A stretch of DNA of 64,000 nt from Salinimicrobium terrae DSM 17865. GTDB lineage: Bacteria > Bacteroidota > Bacteroidia > Flavobacteriales > Flavobacteriaceae. Positions within the stretch are counted from its first letter, which is position 1; every line of letters begins with the position of its first letter. The position numbers were made by a program, and so were the translations under genes. This document shows positions 25,099-33,946 of the stretch, piece by piece. The notes under the pieces are model-generated. The model ran no database searches. It worked only from the letters and a program-made list of their open reading frames with translations, and was not told the origin of the DNA. The stretch covers positions 434,001 to 498,000 of the forward strand of contig NZ_AUKI01000011.1 of the NCBI RefSeq assembly GCF_000424665.1, given 5' to 3'.

Positions 25099-26874
25099 AT
25101 GACCGAGATAAAAAGACTCTTTGATTTTCCTTATTTTCAACTGGAGAATGCTCCCCTGGAAAAATCCCTGGTTACCAAGTACAACGGGAAATGGGAAGCC
25201 ATTTCTTCCCAGGAATATATCGACAAGGCCAATGCAGTAAGCCGCGGCTTGTTACGCCTGGGAATTAAACCCAATGACAAGATTGCCGTGATCTCCACCA
25301 GTAATCGTTCTGAATGGAATATTATGGACATTGGAATCTTACAACTTGGAGCTCAAAATGTGCCCATTTACCCCACTGTTTCTGAAGAAGATTATGAATA
25401 TGTGATCACTCACAGTGAATCCATTTATTGTTTTGTATCTGACAAAGAAATCCTTAACAAGCTCAATACCATTAGAGGAAACACGCAGTTAAAAGGTGTC
25501 TATACCTTTGATGAAATTCCAGGAGCCGACAACTGGAAAGAGATCCTGAAGCTTGGAGAGGACACGTCTAATCAGGAAGAGGTTGAAGCCAGAAAAAATA
25601 CCGTAAAAGAAGATGATCTTGCCACTCTTATCTATACTTCGGGAACCACAGGTAGACCAAAGGGAGTAATGCTCACCCATAAAAATATTGTTAGTGATGT
25701 ATTATTAAGTTCGGAGCGGGTGCCTTTTGACTTCGGAACCTATGTTGCTTTAAGTTTCCTACCGGTTTGTCATATTTTTGAAAGAATGATCCTGTATTTG
25801 TATCAGTATTACAGTGTATCAATTCATTTTGCCGAATCTATAGAAACGATAAGTGACAATCTTAAAGAAGTAAAACCACATGTAATATCGGCCGTCCCGA
25901 GACTTCTGGAAAAAGTTTATGATAAGATCATTGCAAAAGGTTCTACTGTGGGCGGAATTAAGCAAAAACTATTTTTCTGGGCTGTAGATCTTGGTCTTGA
26001 ATATGAACCCTATGGAGCAAATGGCTGGTGGTATGAAACACAGCTTAATTTAGCTCGAAAGCTTGTGTTTTCCAAGTGGAAGGAAGGTTTGGGAGGACGA
26101 ATAGAATTAATAGTGTCGGGTAGCGCTGCGTTGCAGCCAAGACTTGCAAGAGTTTTTGCTGCTGCGGGAATTCCTGTAATGGAAGGTTATGGACTAACGG
26201 AAACTTCACCGGTTATTTCTGTAAATGATCAAAGGAACCGCGGATTCAAAATTGGAACGGTGGGAAAAGTCTTAAAAGATGTGGAGGTAAAAATAGCCGA
26301 AGACGGAGAGATCTTGTGTAAAGGACCCAACGTAATGAAAGGTTATTATAAAGAACCTGAAAAAACCAAAGAAGCCATCAACGAAGACGGATATTTCCAC
26401 ACAGGAGATATAGGTGAATTGGACAGTGAAGGATTTCTAAAAATTACAGATCGTAAGAAGGAAATGTTTAAAACTTCGGGCGGGAAGTATGTTGCACCTC
26501 AAATCATTGAGAACCAAATGAAGCAGTCACGGTTCATTGCTGAATTAATGGTTGTTGGAGAAGGTGAAAAAATGCCTGCAGCTCTAATTCAGCCCGATTT
26601 CGAATTCGTGAGGGAATGGGCTAAAAGAAAACGCATTGAGGTAGGCCCAAGTAATGCCGATCTTATCACCAATCCACAGGTAAAGGCACGAATCCAGGAA
26701 GAAGTGGATTTCTATAATCAAAAGTTTGGAAGCTGGGAAAAGATCAAGAAGTTTGAACTAACTCCCGATGTTTGGAGCATTGAAGGGGAACATCTTACTC
26801 CTACCATGAAGCTAAAACGCCGCAATGTTATCAAACTCTATCAAAATTTGTATGATGGGATCTATGAAAGGTAG
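25099..26874 (+). CDS. Long-chain fatty acid-CoA ligase (AMP-binding)
   Basis: 591 residues, the length of bacterial FadD15-like long-chain acyl-CoA synthetases. The AMP-binding motif is LIYTSGTTGRPKGVMLTHKN. VMEGYGLTETSPVISVN is the A5-type adenylate motif, DGYFHTGDIGELDSEGFLKITDRKKEMFKTSGGKYVAPQ spans the hinge and catalytic lysine region, and LTPTMKLKRRNV is the C-terminal lysine motif. It activates fatty acids with ATP and CoA at the cytoplasmic membrane face for degradation or lipid synthesis. It stands alone, with a promoter before it and a terminator after it. Confidence 0.93.
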   Translation: MTEIKRLFDFPYFQLENAPLEKSLVTKYNGKWEAISSQEYIDKANAVSRGLLRLGIKPNDKIAVISTSNRSEWNIMDIGILQLGAQNVPIYPTVSEEDYEYVITHSESIYCFVSDKEILNKLNTIRGNTQLKGVYTFDEIPGADNWKEILKLGEDTSNQEEVEARKNTVKEDDLATLIYTSGTTGRPKGVMLTHKNIVSDVLLSSERVPFDFGTYVALSFLPVCHIFERMILYLYQYYSVSIHFAESIETISDNLKEVKPHVISAVPRLLEKVYDKIIAKGSTVGGIKQKLFFWAVDLGLEYEPYGANGWWYETQLNLARKLVFSKWKEGLGGRIELIVSGSAALQPRLARVFAAAGIPVMEGYGLTETSPVISVNDQRNRGFKIGTVGKVLKDVEVKIAEDGEILCKGPNVMKGYYKEPEKTKEAINEDGYFHTGDIGELDSEGFLKITDRKKEMFKTSGGKYVAPQIIENQMKQSRFIAELMVVGEGEKMPAALIQPDFEFVREWAKRKRIEVGPSNADLITNPQVKARIQEEVDFYNQKFGSWEKIKKFELTPDVWSIEGEHLTPTMKLKRRNVIKLYQNLYDGIYER

Positions 26875-26896
26875 AACCAAAAAAAAGAATTATGAT

Positions 26897-26931
26897 AAAA
26901 AAAAACGTCTGGGAATTGCCGGACGTTTTTA
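26897..26931. terminator. Bidirectional terminator between acyl-CoA ligase and aldo/keto reductase
   Basis: ACGTCTGG (26905-26912) pairs with CCGGACGT (26919-26926; one G-T pair) between an A-run and a T-run. It ends the ligase transcript rightward and the six-gene glucuronate operon leftward. The stem nearly repeats the one after purL. Confidence 0.85.
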
Positions 26932-26974
26932 TTTAAACATATAAGATTTCTTAAAACCAGTAGATCCAGATCCT

Positions 26975-27961
26975 TTACCAGCGCTGATGGACCTCTTCTT
27001 TTATATAATCCTCATAGACCAGATTCATTTTTTCAATCTGATCTTCAGTTAGATCGGGAGTGTCTTCAACAGAAAGATTTGAGAGCAAATGTTCTACTTT
27101 TGAAGCGCCGGGAATTACCGTACTAACTTCTTGTCTTCTAAGGATCCATTTTAATGCCATAGGAGCGAGATTTTCTTTTTCGGGAAAAATGGCTTTTAAA
27201 GAATTCGCTGCTTCTACTCCCTTTTTGAAATTTACTCCGGCAAAAGTCTCCCCTTTATCAAATGCTTCTCCGTTACGATTAAAATTGCGGTGATCTTCAG
27301 GAGAGAAATGGGAATCTTTACTGAATTTCCCGGTTAATAATCCACTGGCAAGAGGAACTCTGACTATTACTCCGACGTTCTTTTCAGAAGCCATTTTAAA
27401 GAACTTTTCCTGTGGGCGCTGGCGAAACAGATTGTAAATAATTTGTACAGTTGAAACATTCTCGTATTCCAGAGCTTTTATCCCTTCCTCCACTTTCTCT
27501 ACACTTACGCCAAGCCGATCTATTTTTCCCTGCTCCCGAAGTCGGTCAAAAGTCTCAAAAATCTCCGGCCGGTAATAAACATCTGTAGGAGGACAATGGA
27601 GCTGAATAAGATCTATTTTTTCCAGACCGGAATTTTTTAAACTGTCTTCCACAAATTTTGTCAGTACTTCGGGAGTATATCCTTCATTGACATGAGGAGA
27701 AATTTTCCGGCCACACTTCGTAGCCACATAAATTTTTTCCGATCGGGATCTTACTACTCTTCCAACTGCAGCTTCGCTGAGACCATCTTCGTAAACATCT
27801 GCTGTGTCTATAAAATTGATGCCGTTATCTATTGCAGTATTGAGAATTTCTTCTGCTTTTTTATCATCAAAGCCAGATCCCCATTTCCCTCCTACCTGCC
27901 AGGTGCCGAGGGAAATTTCTGAAATTTCAAATCCTGTCTTTCCTAAAGTTCTATATTTCAT
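26975..27961 (-). CDS. Aldo/keto reductase, last gene of the glucuronoxylan operon
   Basis: 328 residues. TIM-barrel aldo/keto reductase: MKYRTLGKTGFEISEISLGTW opening, catalytic Asp/Tyr in NFIDTADVYEDGLSE, lysine in YVATKCGRK, histidine in LIQLHCPPTD, and the NADP-binding end KWILRRQEVSTVIPGASK. It is cytoplasmic and NAD(P)H-dependent. It follows GH115 by 12 bases and precedes the operon terminator, so it is co-expressed with uronate and xylan genes. A role in reducing an aldehyde, ketone or uronic acid (for example a methylated or aldehydic by-product) is inference. Alternatively it is a general stress reductase carried along. Confidence 0.88.
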   Translation of the reverse strand: MKYRTLGKTGFEISEISLGTWQVGGKWGSGFDDKKAEEILNTAIDNGINFIDTADVYEDGLSEAAVGRVVRSRSEKIYVATKCGRKISPHVNEGYTPEVLTKFVEDSLKNSGLEKIDLIQLHCPPTDVYYRPEIFETFDRLREQGKIDRLGVSVEKVEEGIKALEYENVSTVQIIYNLFRQRPQEKFFKMASEKNVGVIVRVPLASGLLTGKFSKDSHFSPEDHRNFNRNGEAFDKGETFAGVNFKKGVEAANSLKAIFPEKENLAPMALKWILRRQEVSTVIPGASKVEHLLSNLSVEDTPDLTEDQIEKMNLVYEDYIKEEVHQRW

Positions 27962-27973
27962 TACTCAATTTTT

Positions 27974-30829
27974 TTATTCAACTTTCGCACTTTCCGGAGG
28001 GCCCAAATAAGATCCTCTATCTTCCCCGGTCTTGATGAGGATTTTTTGTAATACAATTCCTGTTTCAAGTGCATAAACTTTCAAGGTATGATTCCCCGGC
28101 TGAAGATCTATCATTGTACTTACTTTTGTAATGTTATTCGCTACTGAAGTGTCCCATTTGTCCTCGGTTTGCTCATGCATATTTATTACCTGAGGTTCTC
28201 CATCATCTATAGAATAAGCAAACTCAAGACCTCCCTGGTTCCTGAAATCAAGCGTTGGGGAGAAATAAAATTCCAACTCTGCCTCTTTTGAACTAAAGCT
28301 ATGAAAATCATATGCCAGGTACGGGTTATTTTCAGAGATTTCCTGCTGAGTTGGCTCTTTAGGATAAGAAGCCATTGCAGATCCTGTCCTTCCAAGATTT
28401 GGAATTAATTCCCAGCCGTTACCGTTAACCCGATGGTTTTCAGAAAAATTAGAAGCTTCCATAGAAATGTATCCATTGCTTTCTACAAAACCTTTAATAT
28501 TTCTGTTTTCCGGATTGTTTATAGACACTTCTACTGTCACTCTGTCTCCGGCTCCATTTATTCTGAAGGAGCCTCTGGTTTGTCCTTTTGGAACTTTGTC
28601 CCAATTTACCCTTACAAAAAGCCGTTTTTGACCCTTTATTGTACCTTTATCCTCAGAGACCTCTATCCAGGAAGGTTTCTTCTGAATCTTATACTGAAAA
28701 GATTCCTGGCCTTTGTTAAATACCTCAACATAAAATTCCTGATCGTTAAATGGATCAAAGGTTGGTAAAGTAACACTGGAGCCGCTTCTCGTGACCACTC
28801 TTTCTGTACCCTGAGCCGCTACTCCCATTTCAGCTTTTTCAGGGAGACTGATCTCTTTTACTTCGGGCATGTTGTTCTGGTCGGGTTGTTGCCAGTAGGT
28901 ATAGCCAATGTGGGTTTGAGACATCATGTGGTTCCATTTCCCATCTGCTAAATCAGTGTGATACTGCTCCGTTAGCTCAGCATCTTTGTCAAACAGTTCC
29001 TTTGTCCTTTCAGCGTATTTATTCGCTGATGCTCTACCCTGCTCTGCATATAAATTGTTTTTTGCAGCTGACACATAGAGCTCATTAAGGTTTGCCGATG
29101 CCTTTACAGGAAACAGTACCAGTTGAAAATATGCATCTTTATATTTTTCTGAAATCTGCGCATAGATCGCTTCAGCTCTTTCTTCAAGTTCCCGGTATTC
29201 CTCTACAATTCTATCAGCTTCATTAAAATTGGTAAGGCTGTAAGTCTCAGGGCTGATTAATTCCGGTTTCCTACGGCTATTGTATTTGGTATAGGTAAGT
29301 AGTATGTCTGCTATTTCTTCAGAAAACTTTTCTCCTAACTGCCTTGCAGCCCAATCCTCCGTGTATTCCCTCAGGTCTCCGGCTCCTATTTTTTCAGGAT
29401 CCCAGGCAAAGTCCAGGAAAAAACTTGTCGGGTATTCCATTGGTTTAATATCACCCACATTCACGATCCACAATTCGTTTGCCCCAAATTCATATGCTAA
29501 ATTCATTTGTTCCCACACCCGGGAGATCTGGGTGGTATTGATCCACTTGTAATTTCTCGGCCCCCCTACATAATCAAAGTGATAGTAAATTCCGTAGCCG
29601 CCTTCTCTTGGAGCATCATCAGGATTTGGAAGTTTGCGGATATTCCCCCAATTGTCATCTGCCAAAAGCAGCGTCACATCATCGGGCACGCGCATTCCCT
29701 GATCATAATAATCCTGTACTTCCTTATAAAGTGCCCATACCTGCGGAGTCTCCTCTGCCGGCTTTCCGGTAACTTCGGAAATTATCTCCCGCTGGTCTGC
29801 TACAATTTTTTCTAAAAGCTCAATCGCTGTGCCTTCGCTCATGGGTTCGTCACCATCTCCGCGCATTCCTACTGTGACTACACTTTCAAATTCACCCATA
29901 CGTTCCACTCCACCTTTCCAGAATTCCTGAAGGTTCTGCGGATTCGTGTTATAATTCCATTCCCCTTCCCCAAAGCGGCGCCATTCATCATGTGCACGCA
30001 TTAATGGCTCGTGGTGGGAAGTTCCTATTACTACACCATATTCATCTGCCAATACGGGATTGCGGGGATCATCATCGTAAAAGGCGCGCCCCCACATCGC
30101 CGGCCACAGGTAATTTCCCTGCATACGGAGAATTAATTCGAACACGTGCTCATAAAATTCACTGTTGAATCCGCCGAAATTTTCTGTTGCCCATCCTGCA
30201 AGTGCCGGCGCTTCATCATTAATAAATATGCCGCGATACTTCATTTTGGGGGTACCTCTGGAATGAACTCCCGGTTGTACATAAAGTACATCTGCCTCAT
30301 CTGCCGGAACATCTGCCCAATAGTACCAGGGAGAAACACCAATTTCCTGTGAAACATCATACATTCCGAAAATAGTTCCGCGTTTATCGCTTCCAACGAT
30401 TACCAACGCCTGCTTCACCCCCGGAAAAGGATCGTTTACCACCTGAATCGCGAAAGTTTCCCATTTTCCCTCAATTTCTGAAACATCAATTTTGTTGTTC
30501 TGAACAAGTTGGTAGATAAGGCTGCTCTTTCCCAGCGTGCCCACAATTACAGGCATATCCGAATTTATTTCAGCACTTGTCTGAAGCTCCGGAAGCTTAC
30601 CTGTTACCCTTTCAATATCCTTTTGAAAATCTTCAGCCACAAGATGAACTCCTTTAAAATCATTTTCATCAAGAAAGATTGTCGCAGTACCATTTTGTGA
30701 CACCAAAGGAAAATATCCGCTTTTTTCAGAAGTAGCGATGTATGATTCCTGCGCAAAAAGCACGGCGCTGATTCCCGGCATCAACAGGAATAAAATTAAG
30801 TTGAACGTGTTTCTTAATCGAGCAGTCAT
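27974..30829 (-). CDS. GH115 alpha-(4-O-methyl)-glucuronidase
   Basis: 951 residues, typical of GH115. The signal peptide (LILFLLMPGISAVLFAQ) points to the periplasm. The N-terminal ~150 residues form the domain that starts FPLVSQNGTATIFLDENDFKGV. The catalytic region carries MKYRGIFINDEAPALAGWATENFGGFNSEFYEHVFELILRMQGNYLWPAMWGRAFYDDDP, VIGTSHHEPLMRAHDEW, and GMRGDGDEPM. A C-terminal beta-sandwich GH115_C domain ends the chain (QPGNHTLKVYALETGIVLQKILIK). GH115 enzymes remove (methyl)glucuronic acid from internal as well as terminal xylose units, unlike GH67. The gene lies 13 bases after GH10 in the same operon. Confidence 0.94.
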   Translation of the reverse strand: MTARLRNTFNLILFLLMPGISAVLFAQESYIATSEKSGYFPLVSQNGTATIFLDENDFKGVHLVAEDFQKDIERVTGKLPELQTSAEINSDMPVIVGTLGKSSLIYQLVQNNKIDVSEIEGKWETFAIQVVNDPFPGVKQALVIVGSDKRGTIFGMYDVSQEIGVSPWYYWADVPADEADVLYVQPGVHSRGTPKMKYRGIFINDEAPALAGWATENFGGFNSEFYEHVFELILRMQGNYLWPAMWGRAFYDDDPRNPVLADEYGVVIGTSHHEPLMRAHDEWRRFGEGEWNYNTNPQNLQEFWKGGVERMGEFESVVTVGMRGDGDEPMSEGTAIELLEKIVADQREIISEVTGKPAEETPQVWALYKEVQDYYDQGMRVPDDVTLLLADDNWGNIRKLPNPDDAPREGGYGIYYHFDYVGGPRNYKWINTTQISRVWEQMNLAYEFGANELWIVNVGDIKPMEYPTSFFLDFAWDPEKIGAGDLREYTEDWAARQLGEKFSEEIADILLTYTKYNSRRKPELISPETYSLTNFNEADRIVEEYRELEERAEAIYAQISEKYKDAYFQLVLFPVKASANLNELYVSAAKNNLYAEQGRASANKYAERTKELFDKDAELTEQYHTDLADGKWNHMMSQTHIGYTYWQQPDQNNMPEVKEISLPEKAEMGVAAQGTERVVTRSGSSVTLPTFDPFNDQEFYVEVFNKGQESFQYKIQKKPSWIEVSEDKGTIKGQKRLFVRVNWDKVPKGQTRGSFRINGAGDRVTVEVSINNPENRNIKGFVESNGYISMEASNFSENHRVNGNGWELIPNLGRTGSAMASYPKEPTQQEISENNPYLAYDFHSFSSKEAELEFYFSPTLDFRNQGGLEFAYSIDDGEPQVINMHEQTEDKWDTSVANNITKVSTMIDLQPGNHTLKVYALETGIVLQKILIKTGEDRGSYLGPPESAKVE

Positions 30830-30842
30830 AGTTAGAGATTTT

Positions 30843-32000
30843 CTATTTTTCTACATTCACGTCTTCTTCATTCTCAAAGTCCACGACTTCGTAGTATGCT
30901 TTTTTCCGCTCCATATTTTCATCAAATAACAGCGGATAATTTTTCCTGCCTTCCACCGGATAATGATCCAACCATGAATATTGATCTGAAAGGTTCCAGA
31001 AAGTCACTCCTGTCAGGACATCTTTATAATCCCGAAAGACGTCAAAGAACATATCATAAGCCTCTATTTGACGCTGTTCAAGTTCGGGCGTGAATTCATC
31101 CACATCCTCAGGTGTAAGTTCCCGTTTTTCTTTCTCCCAGGGATAAAGGGAAACATCCAGTTCTGTGATCTGAACGTCAAGGCCTAAAGAAGAATACATA
31201 TCGAGAGCTTTTCTCAATTCCTCTTCAGAAGGACCATAAATTGACCAGTGTCCCTGAATTCCTACCCCATCAATCGGTACATCGTTTTCAACAAGGTTCT
31301 TCAGCATTTTATATATCCTGTCCCTTTTTTCAGGAATAATTGCATTGTAGTCGTTGTAATAAAGCTTTGCATCAGGATCGGCCGCGTGTGCATATTCGAA
31401 AGCTTTCGCAATAAAATCTTCACCGATGATCTCCAGCCACTCAGACTTGCGGAGCAATTCATCAGGATTATCAGCGATTGCTTCGTTTACTACATCCCAG
31501 GAGTAGATCGTTCCTTTATAACGACCAACTACAGAATCAATATGAGTTTTCATCCGTCTAAGTAGCTCCTCCCTGTCGACCTTATTTCCATCTTCATCTT
31601 CAAAGATCCAGCCGCCGGTCTGCTGATGCCACACCAAGGCATGACCGCGCATTTTTAGGTCATTCTCACGGGCAAATTCAGCCATAGCATCTGCATGCTC
31701 CCAATTAAAACGATCTTTTTCGGGATGAATGGGTCCCATTTTCATAACATTTTCCGGAGTAATACTATTAAATTCCTGTTTGATAAGTTCAGCAGATTCT
31801 CCTTTAATAGTACTTGGTGCGACCGCCACGCCCATGGGGAAATAATCTGAATAATAATCTTTCAGGCCTTTTTCCTGCTCTTGTTCTTCAGCGGCCAGGG
31901 TCGCCTGCTCTTCATTACCAGATCCATTTTTACAACCAGTAAGGAGTGCAATAGACAGCAACAAAAAAGTCGACTTTTTTAAAATATTGAGATGTGTCAT
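30843..32000 (-). CDS. GH10 endo-1,4-beta-xylanase, lipoprotein
   Basis: 385 residues. The lipobox ends at Cys23 (ALLTGCKNGSGNEEQ), with a glutamate-rich linker before the catalytic domain. GH10 signatures: NSITPENVMKMGPIHPE, RGHALVWHQQTGGW, acid/base Glu173 in WDVVNEAI, and nucleophile Glu280 in VQITELDVSL. It cleaves beta-1,4 xylose linkages in xylan or xylo-oligosaccharides. No CBM is present. Its place beside GH67, GH115 and uronate genes suggests that it processes imported glucuronoxylo-oligosaccharides in the periplasm, while the larger GH10 elsewhere in the locus is the surface enzyme. It sits 5 bases after uxuA. Confidence 0.95.
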   Translation of the reverse strand: MTHLNILKKSTFLLLSIALLTGCKNGSGNEEQATLAAEEQEQEKGLKDYYSDYFPMGVAVAPSTIKGESAELIKQEFNSITPENVMKMGPIHPEKDRFNWEHADAMAEFARENDLKMRGHALVWHQQTGGWIFEDEDGNKVDREELLRRMKTHIDSVVGRYKGTIYSWDVVNEAIADNPDELLRKSEWLEIIGEDFIAKAFEYAHAADPDAKLYYNDYNAIIPEKRDRIYKMLKNLVENDVPIDGVGIQGHWSIYGPSEEELRKALDMYSSLGLDVQITELDVSLYPWEKEKRELTPEDVDEFTPELEQRQIEAYDMFFDVFRDYKDVLTGVTFWNLSDQYSWLDHYPVEGRKNYPLLFDENMERKKAYYEVVDFENEEDVNVEK

Positions 32001-32005
32001 GTTTT

Positions 32006-33175
32006 TTATTTTAGAGTTTCAAGTATTCCGAGTTCAAGACCCCGCAATTCGGCAAGACCTTTTAACCGACCAATAAATGAGTAGCCGGCATAATATTTTT
32101 TATCTTTTTCCATTGAATGCAAATACCCGTGATCGGGCCGCATTGGAATGCTTTTTTCTTTCTCCTGCTGAAGTTTAACAATTTTCTTCATCACTTCGGT
32201 CATAGGAACATCTCCATCTAAATGGTCCGATTCCATAAAAACTCCTGATGCTTCTTTCCTCACATTCCGCAGGTGCAAAAAGTGGATCCTATCACTGAAT
32301 TTATCAAAGATCTCCAGTAGGTCATTATCGGGGTTTGCGCCCAAAGAACCGGTGCAATAGCAAAGTCCATTTGCGTTAATATCGACATTATTGAAAATAT
32401 ATTCCAAATCCTCCTGCTTACTTACCACCCTTGGCAGCCCTAACACCGAAAAAGGCGGATCATCGGGATGGATAGCCAGTTTTACACCACTTTCTGCCGC
32501 TACAGGAGCGACTTCAGATAAAAACGCAACGAGATTTTCCCGTAATTTCTCATCATTAATATGCTGATAGGTCTCCAACTGTTCCTTTATAATTTCAGGA
32601 GTGAAATTTTCTTTACTTCCCGGAAGGCCAAGCAAAATGCTCTTAAAAAGTTGATCTTTTTCTTCCGAAGTAAGTTTTTCTCCCAATTTCTTTGCTTCAG
32701 CAATTGCCGCATCGGAATAATCATCTTCGACATTCTTCCTTTTCAGCAGAAAAAGATCAAAAAAAGCGAAAGTAACCGGATCATAACGCAAAACAGTGGC
32801 ACCTTCCTTATTCTCAAAATGGTGCTCGGTGCGCACCCAATCCAGGATTGGCATGAAGTTATAGGCCACTACTTCAATTCCGCATTTTCCAATGTTTCGG
32901 AGACTGATCTTGTAGTCTTCTATGTACTGCTCGTAATTTCCGGATCTCTTTTTAATATCTTCGTGAACCGGAAGGCTTTCGATCACACTCCATTCCAGGC
33001 CAAGATCTTCAATTTCTGCTTTCCTCTCTAAAATGGCATTTTCGGTCCAGATTTCCCCTACCGGAATTTCGTGCAAAGCAGTAACAATTCCGGTAATTCC
33101 AGCTTGTTTTAGTTCCTTCAGCGAGAGTACGTCATTGGGACCGTACCAGCGCATTGTCTGAGTCATTTTATACAT
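32006..33175 (-). CDS. uxuA: Mannonate dehydratase
   Basis: 389 residues. Removes water from D-mannonate to give 2-keto-3-deoxygluconate, needing Fe2+ or Mn2+, in the cytoplasm. The N-terminus TMRWYGPNDVLSLKELKQAGITGIVTALHEIP is the UxuA signature. Metal-site segments follow: LAIHPDDPPFSVLG, NGLCYCTGSLGANPDND, HFLHLRNVRK and MRPDHGYLHSMEK. Translation could begin at the first ATG (MYKMTQ) or three codons later; the second gives the canonical family start. It follows the SDR gene by one base and precedes GH10 by five. This fixes the operon as the lower glucuronate pathway. Confidence 0.96.
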   Translation of the reverse strand: MYKMTQTMRWYGPNDVLSLKELKQAGITGIVTALHEIPVGEIWTENAILERKAEIEDLGLEWSVIESLPVHEDIKKRSGNYEQYIEDYKISLRNIGKCGIEVVAYNFMPILDWVRTEHHFENKEGATVLRYDPVTFAFFDLFLLKRKNVEDDYSDAAIAEAKKLGEKLTSEEKDQLFKSILLGLPGSKENFTPEIIKEQLETYQHINDEKLRENLVAFLSEVAPVAAESGVKLAIHPDDPPFSVLGLPRVVSKQEDLEYIFNNVDINANGLCYCTGSLGANPDNDLLEIFDKFSDRIHFLHLRNVRKEASGVFMESDHLDGDVPMTEVMKKIVKLQQEKEKSIPMRPDHGYLHSMEKDKKYYAGYSFIGRLKGLAELRGLELGILETLK

Positions 33176-33176
33176 C

Positions 33177-33920
33177 CTAAAAACCTATTGAGTTTCCACC
33201 ATCTATCGGCAGAACCGTTCCGGTGGTAAATTTTGATTCTGAAGTTGCAAAGTAAAAAACTGCATCTGCAACATCTGAAGGTTCTCCCAGTCTACCCATT
33301 GGGGTTCTGGAAAGCACTTTATTCTTACGTTCGGGATCATTATCCAAAGCCTTACTCGACATGTTGGTTTTTATGAATCCCGGGGCCACAGCATTCACTC
33401 TAATTCCAAACTGAGAAAGATCTACAGCCATTGCACGGGTCATCCCATCTATTGCAGTTTTACTGGCCGAGTAGGCAATTACCTTTGGTATACCGTATTG
33501 GGCAGCCATGGAGCTGATGTTGATAATACTTCCGGAGTTGTTTTTCTTCATTACTTTCGCAACTTCCCTGCTCACGGCAAAAAGGGCCAGAACGTTGGTG
33601 TGAAGGATTGACTGGAAATCCTCATTCGTAACTTCCAGAAATTCTTTTTTCATATTTATTCCTGCATTGTTCACCAGGATATCAATTTTCCCTGCTTCCT
33701 CAGCCAGTTTAGCCACAGCTCCCGGAATCTCTTCAAGATTGTTCAGGTCGAGGATAAATGGCCTGGCATTTGGCCCCAACTCTTCGCAAGCTTTTAAGGT
33801 TTTTTCCTCGTTTCGTCCGTTTACATATGTAATAATCCCATTGTCACAAAATTTCTTTGCAGTTGCAAATCCGAGTCCGGCATTTGCACCGGTAACAATA
33901 GCTATTAATTTATTTTCCAT
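33177..33920 (-). CDS. SDR oxidoreductase, probable D-mannonate oxidoreductase (fructuronate reductase)
   Basis: 247 residues. A classical short-chain dehydrogenase with NAD(P)-binding TGANAGLG (10-17), NNAG (84-87), catalytic Ser137, Tyr150 and Lys154 (YSASK), and a C-terminal GTVLPIDGG. General sequence resembles 3-oxoacyl-ACP or gluconate 5-dehydrogenases, and motifs alone do not give the substrate. Its position one base before uxuA, in a locus with uxaC but without a classical long-chain UxuB, strongly suggests that it reduces D-fructuronate to D-mannonate. An SDR does this job in Bacillus. No signal peptide is present. Confidence 0.85.
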   Translation of the reverse strand: MENKLIAIVTGANAGLGFATAKKFCDNGIITYVNGRNEEKTLKACEELGPNARPFILDLNNLEEIPGAVAKLAEEAGKIDILVNNAGINMKKEFLEVTNEDFQSILHTNVLALFAVSREVAKVMKKNNSGSIINISSMAAQYGIPKVIAYSASKTAIDGMTRAMAVDLSQFGIRVNAVAPGFIKTNMSSKALDNDPERKNKVLSRTPMGRLGEPSDVADAVFYFATSESKFTTGTVLPIDGGNSIGF

Positions 33921-33946
33921 ATTTTTTAATTCGTATGTTTAATCGT

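Noticed and set aside
26975-27961. Aldo/keto reductase as xylose reductase
   Set aside because: xylA already provides the isomerase route and the sequence resembles general bacterial aldo/keto reductases; no evidence for xylitol metabolism.
33030-33043. AAAATGGCATTTT inside uxuA as a regulatory site
   Set aside because: It lies within conserved coding sequence and can arise from codon use; kept only as a note on the palindrome family.
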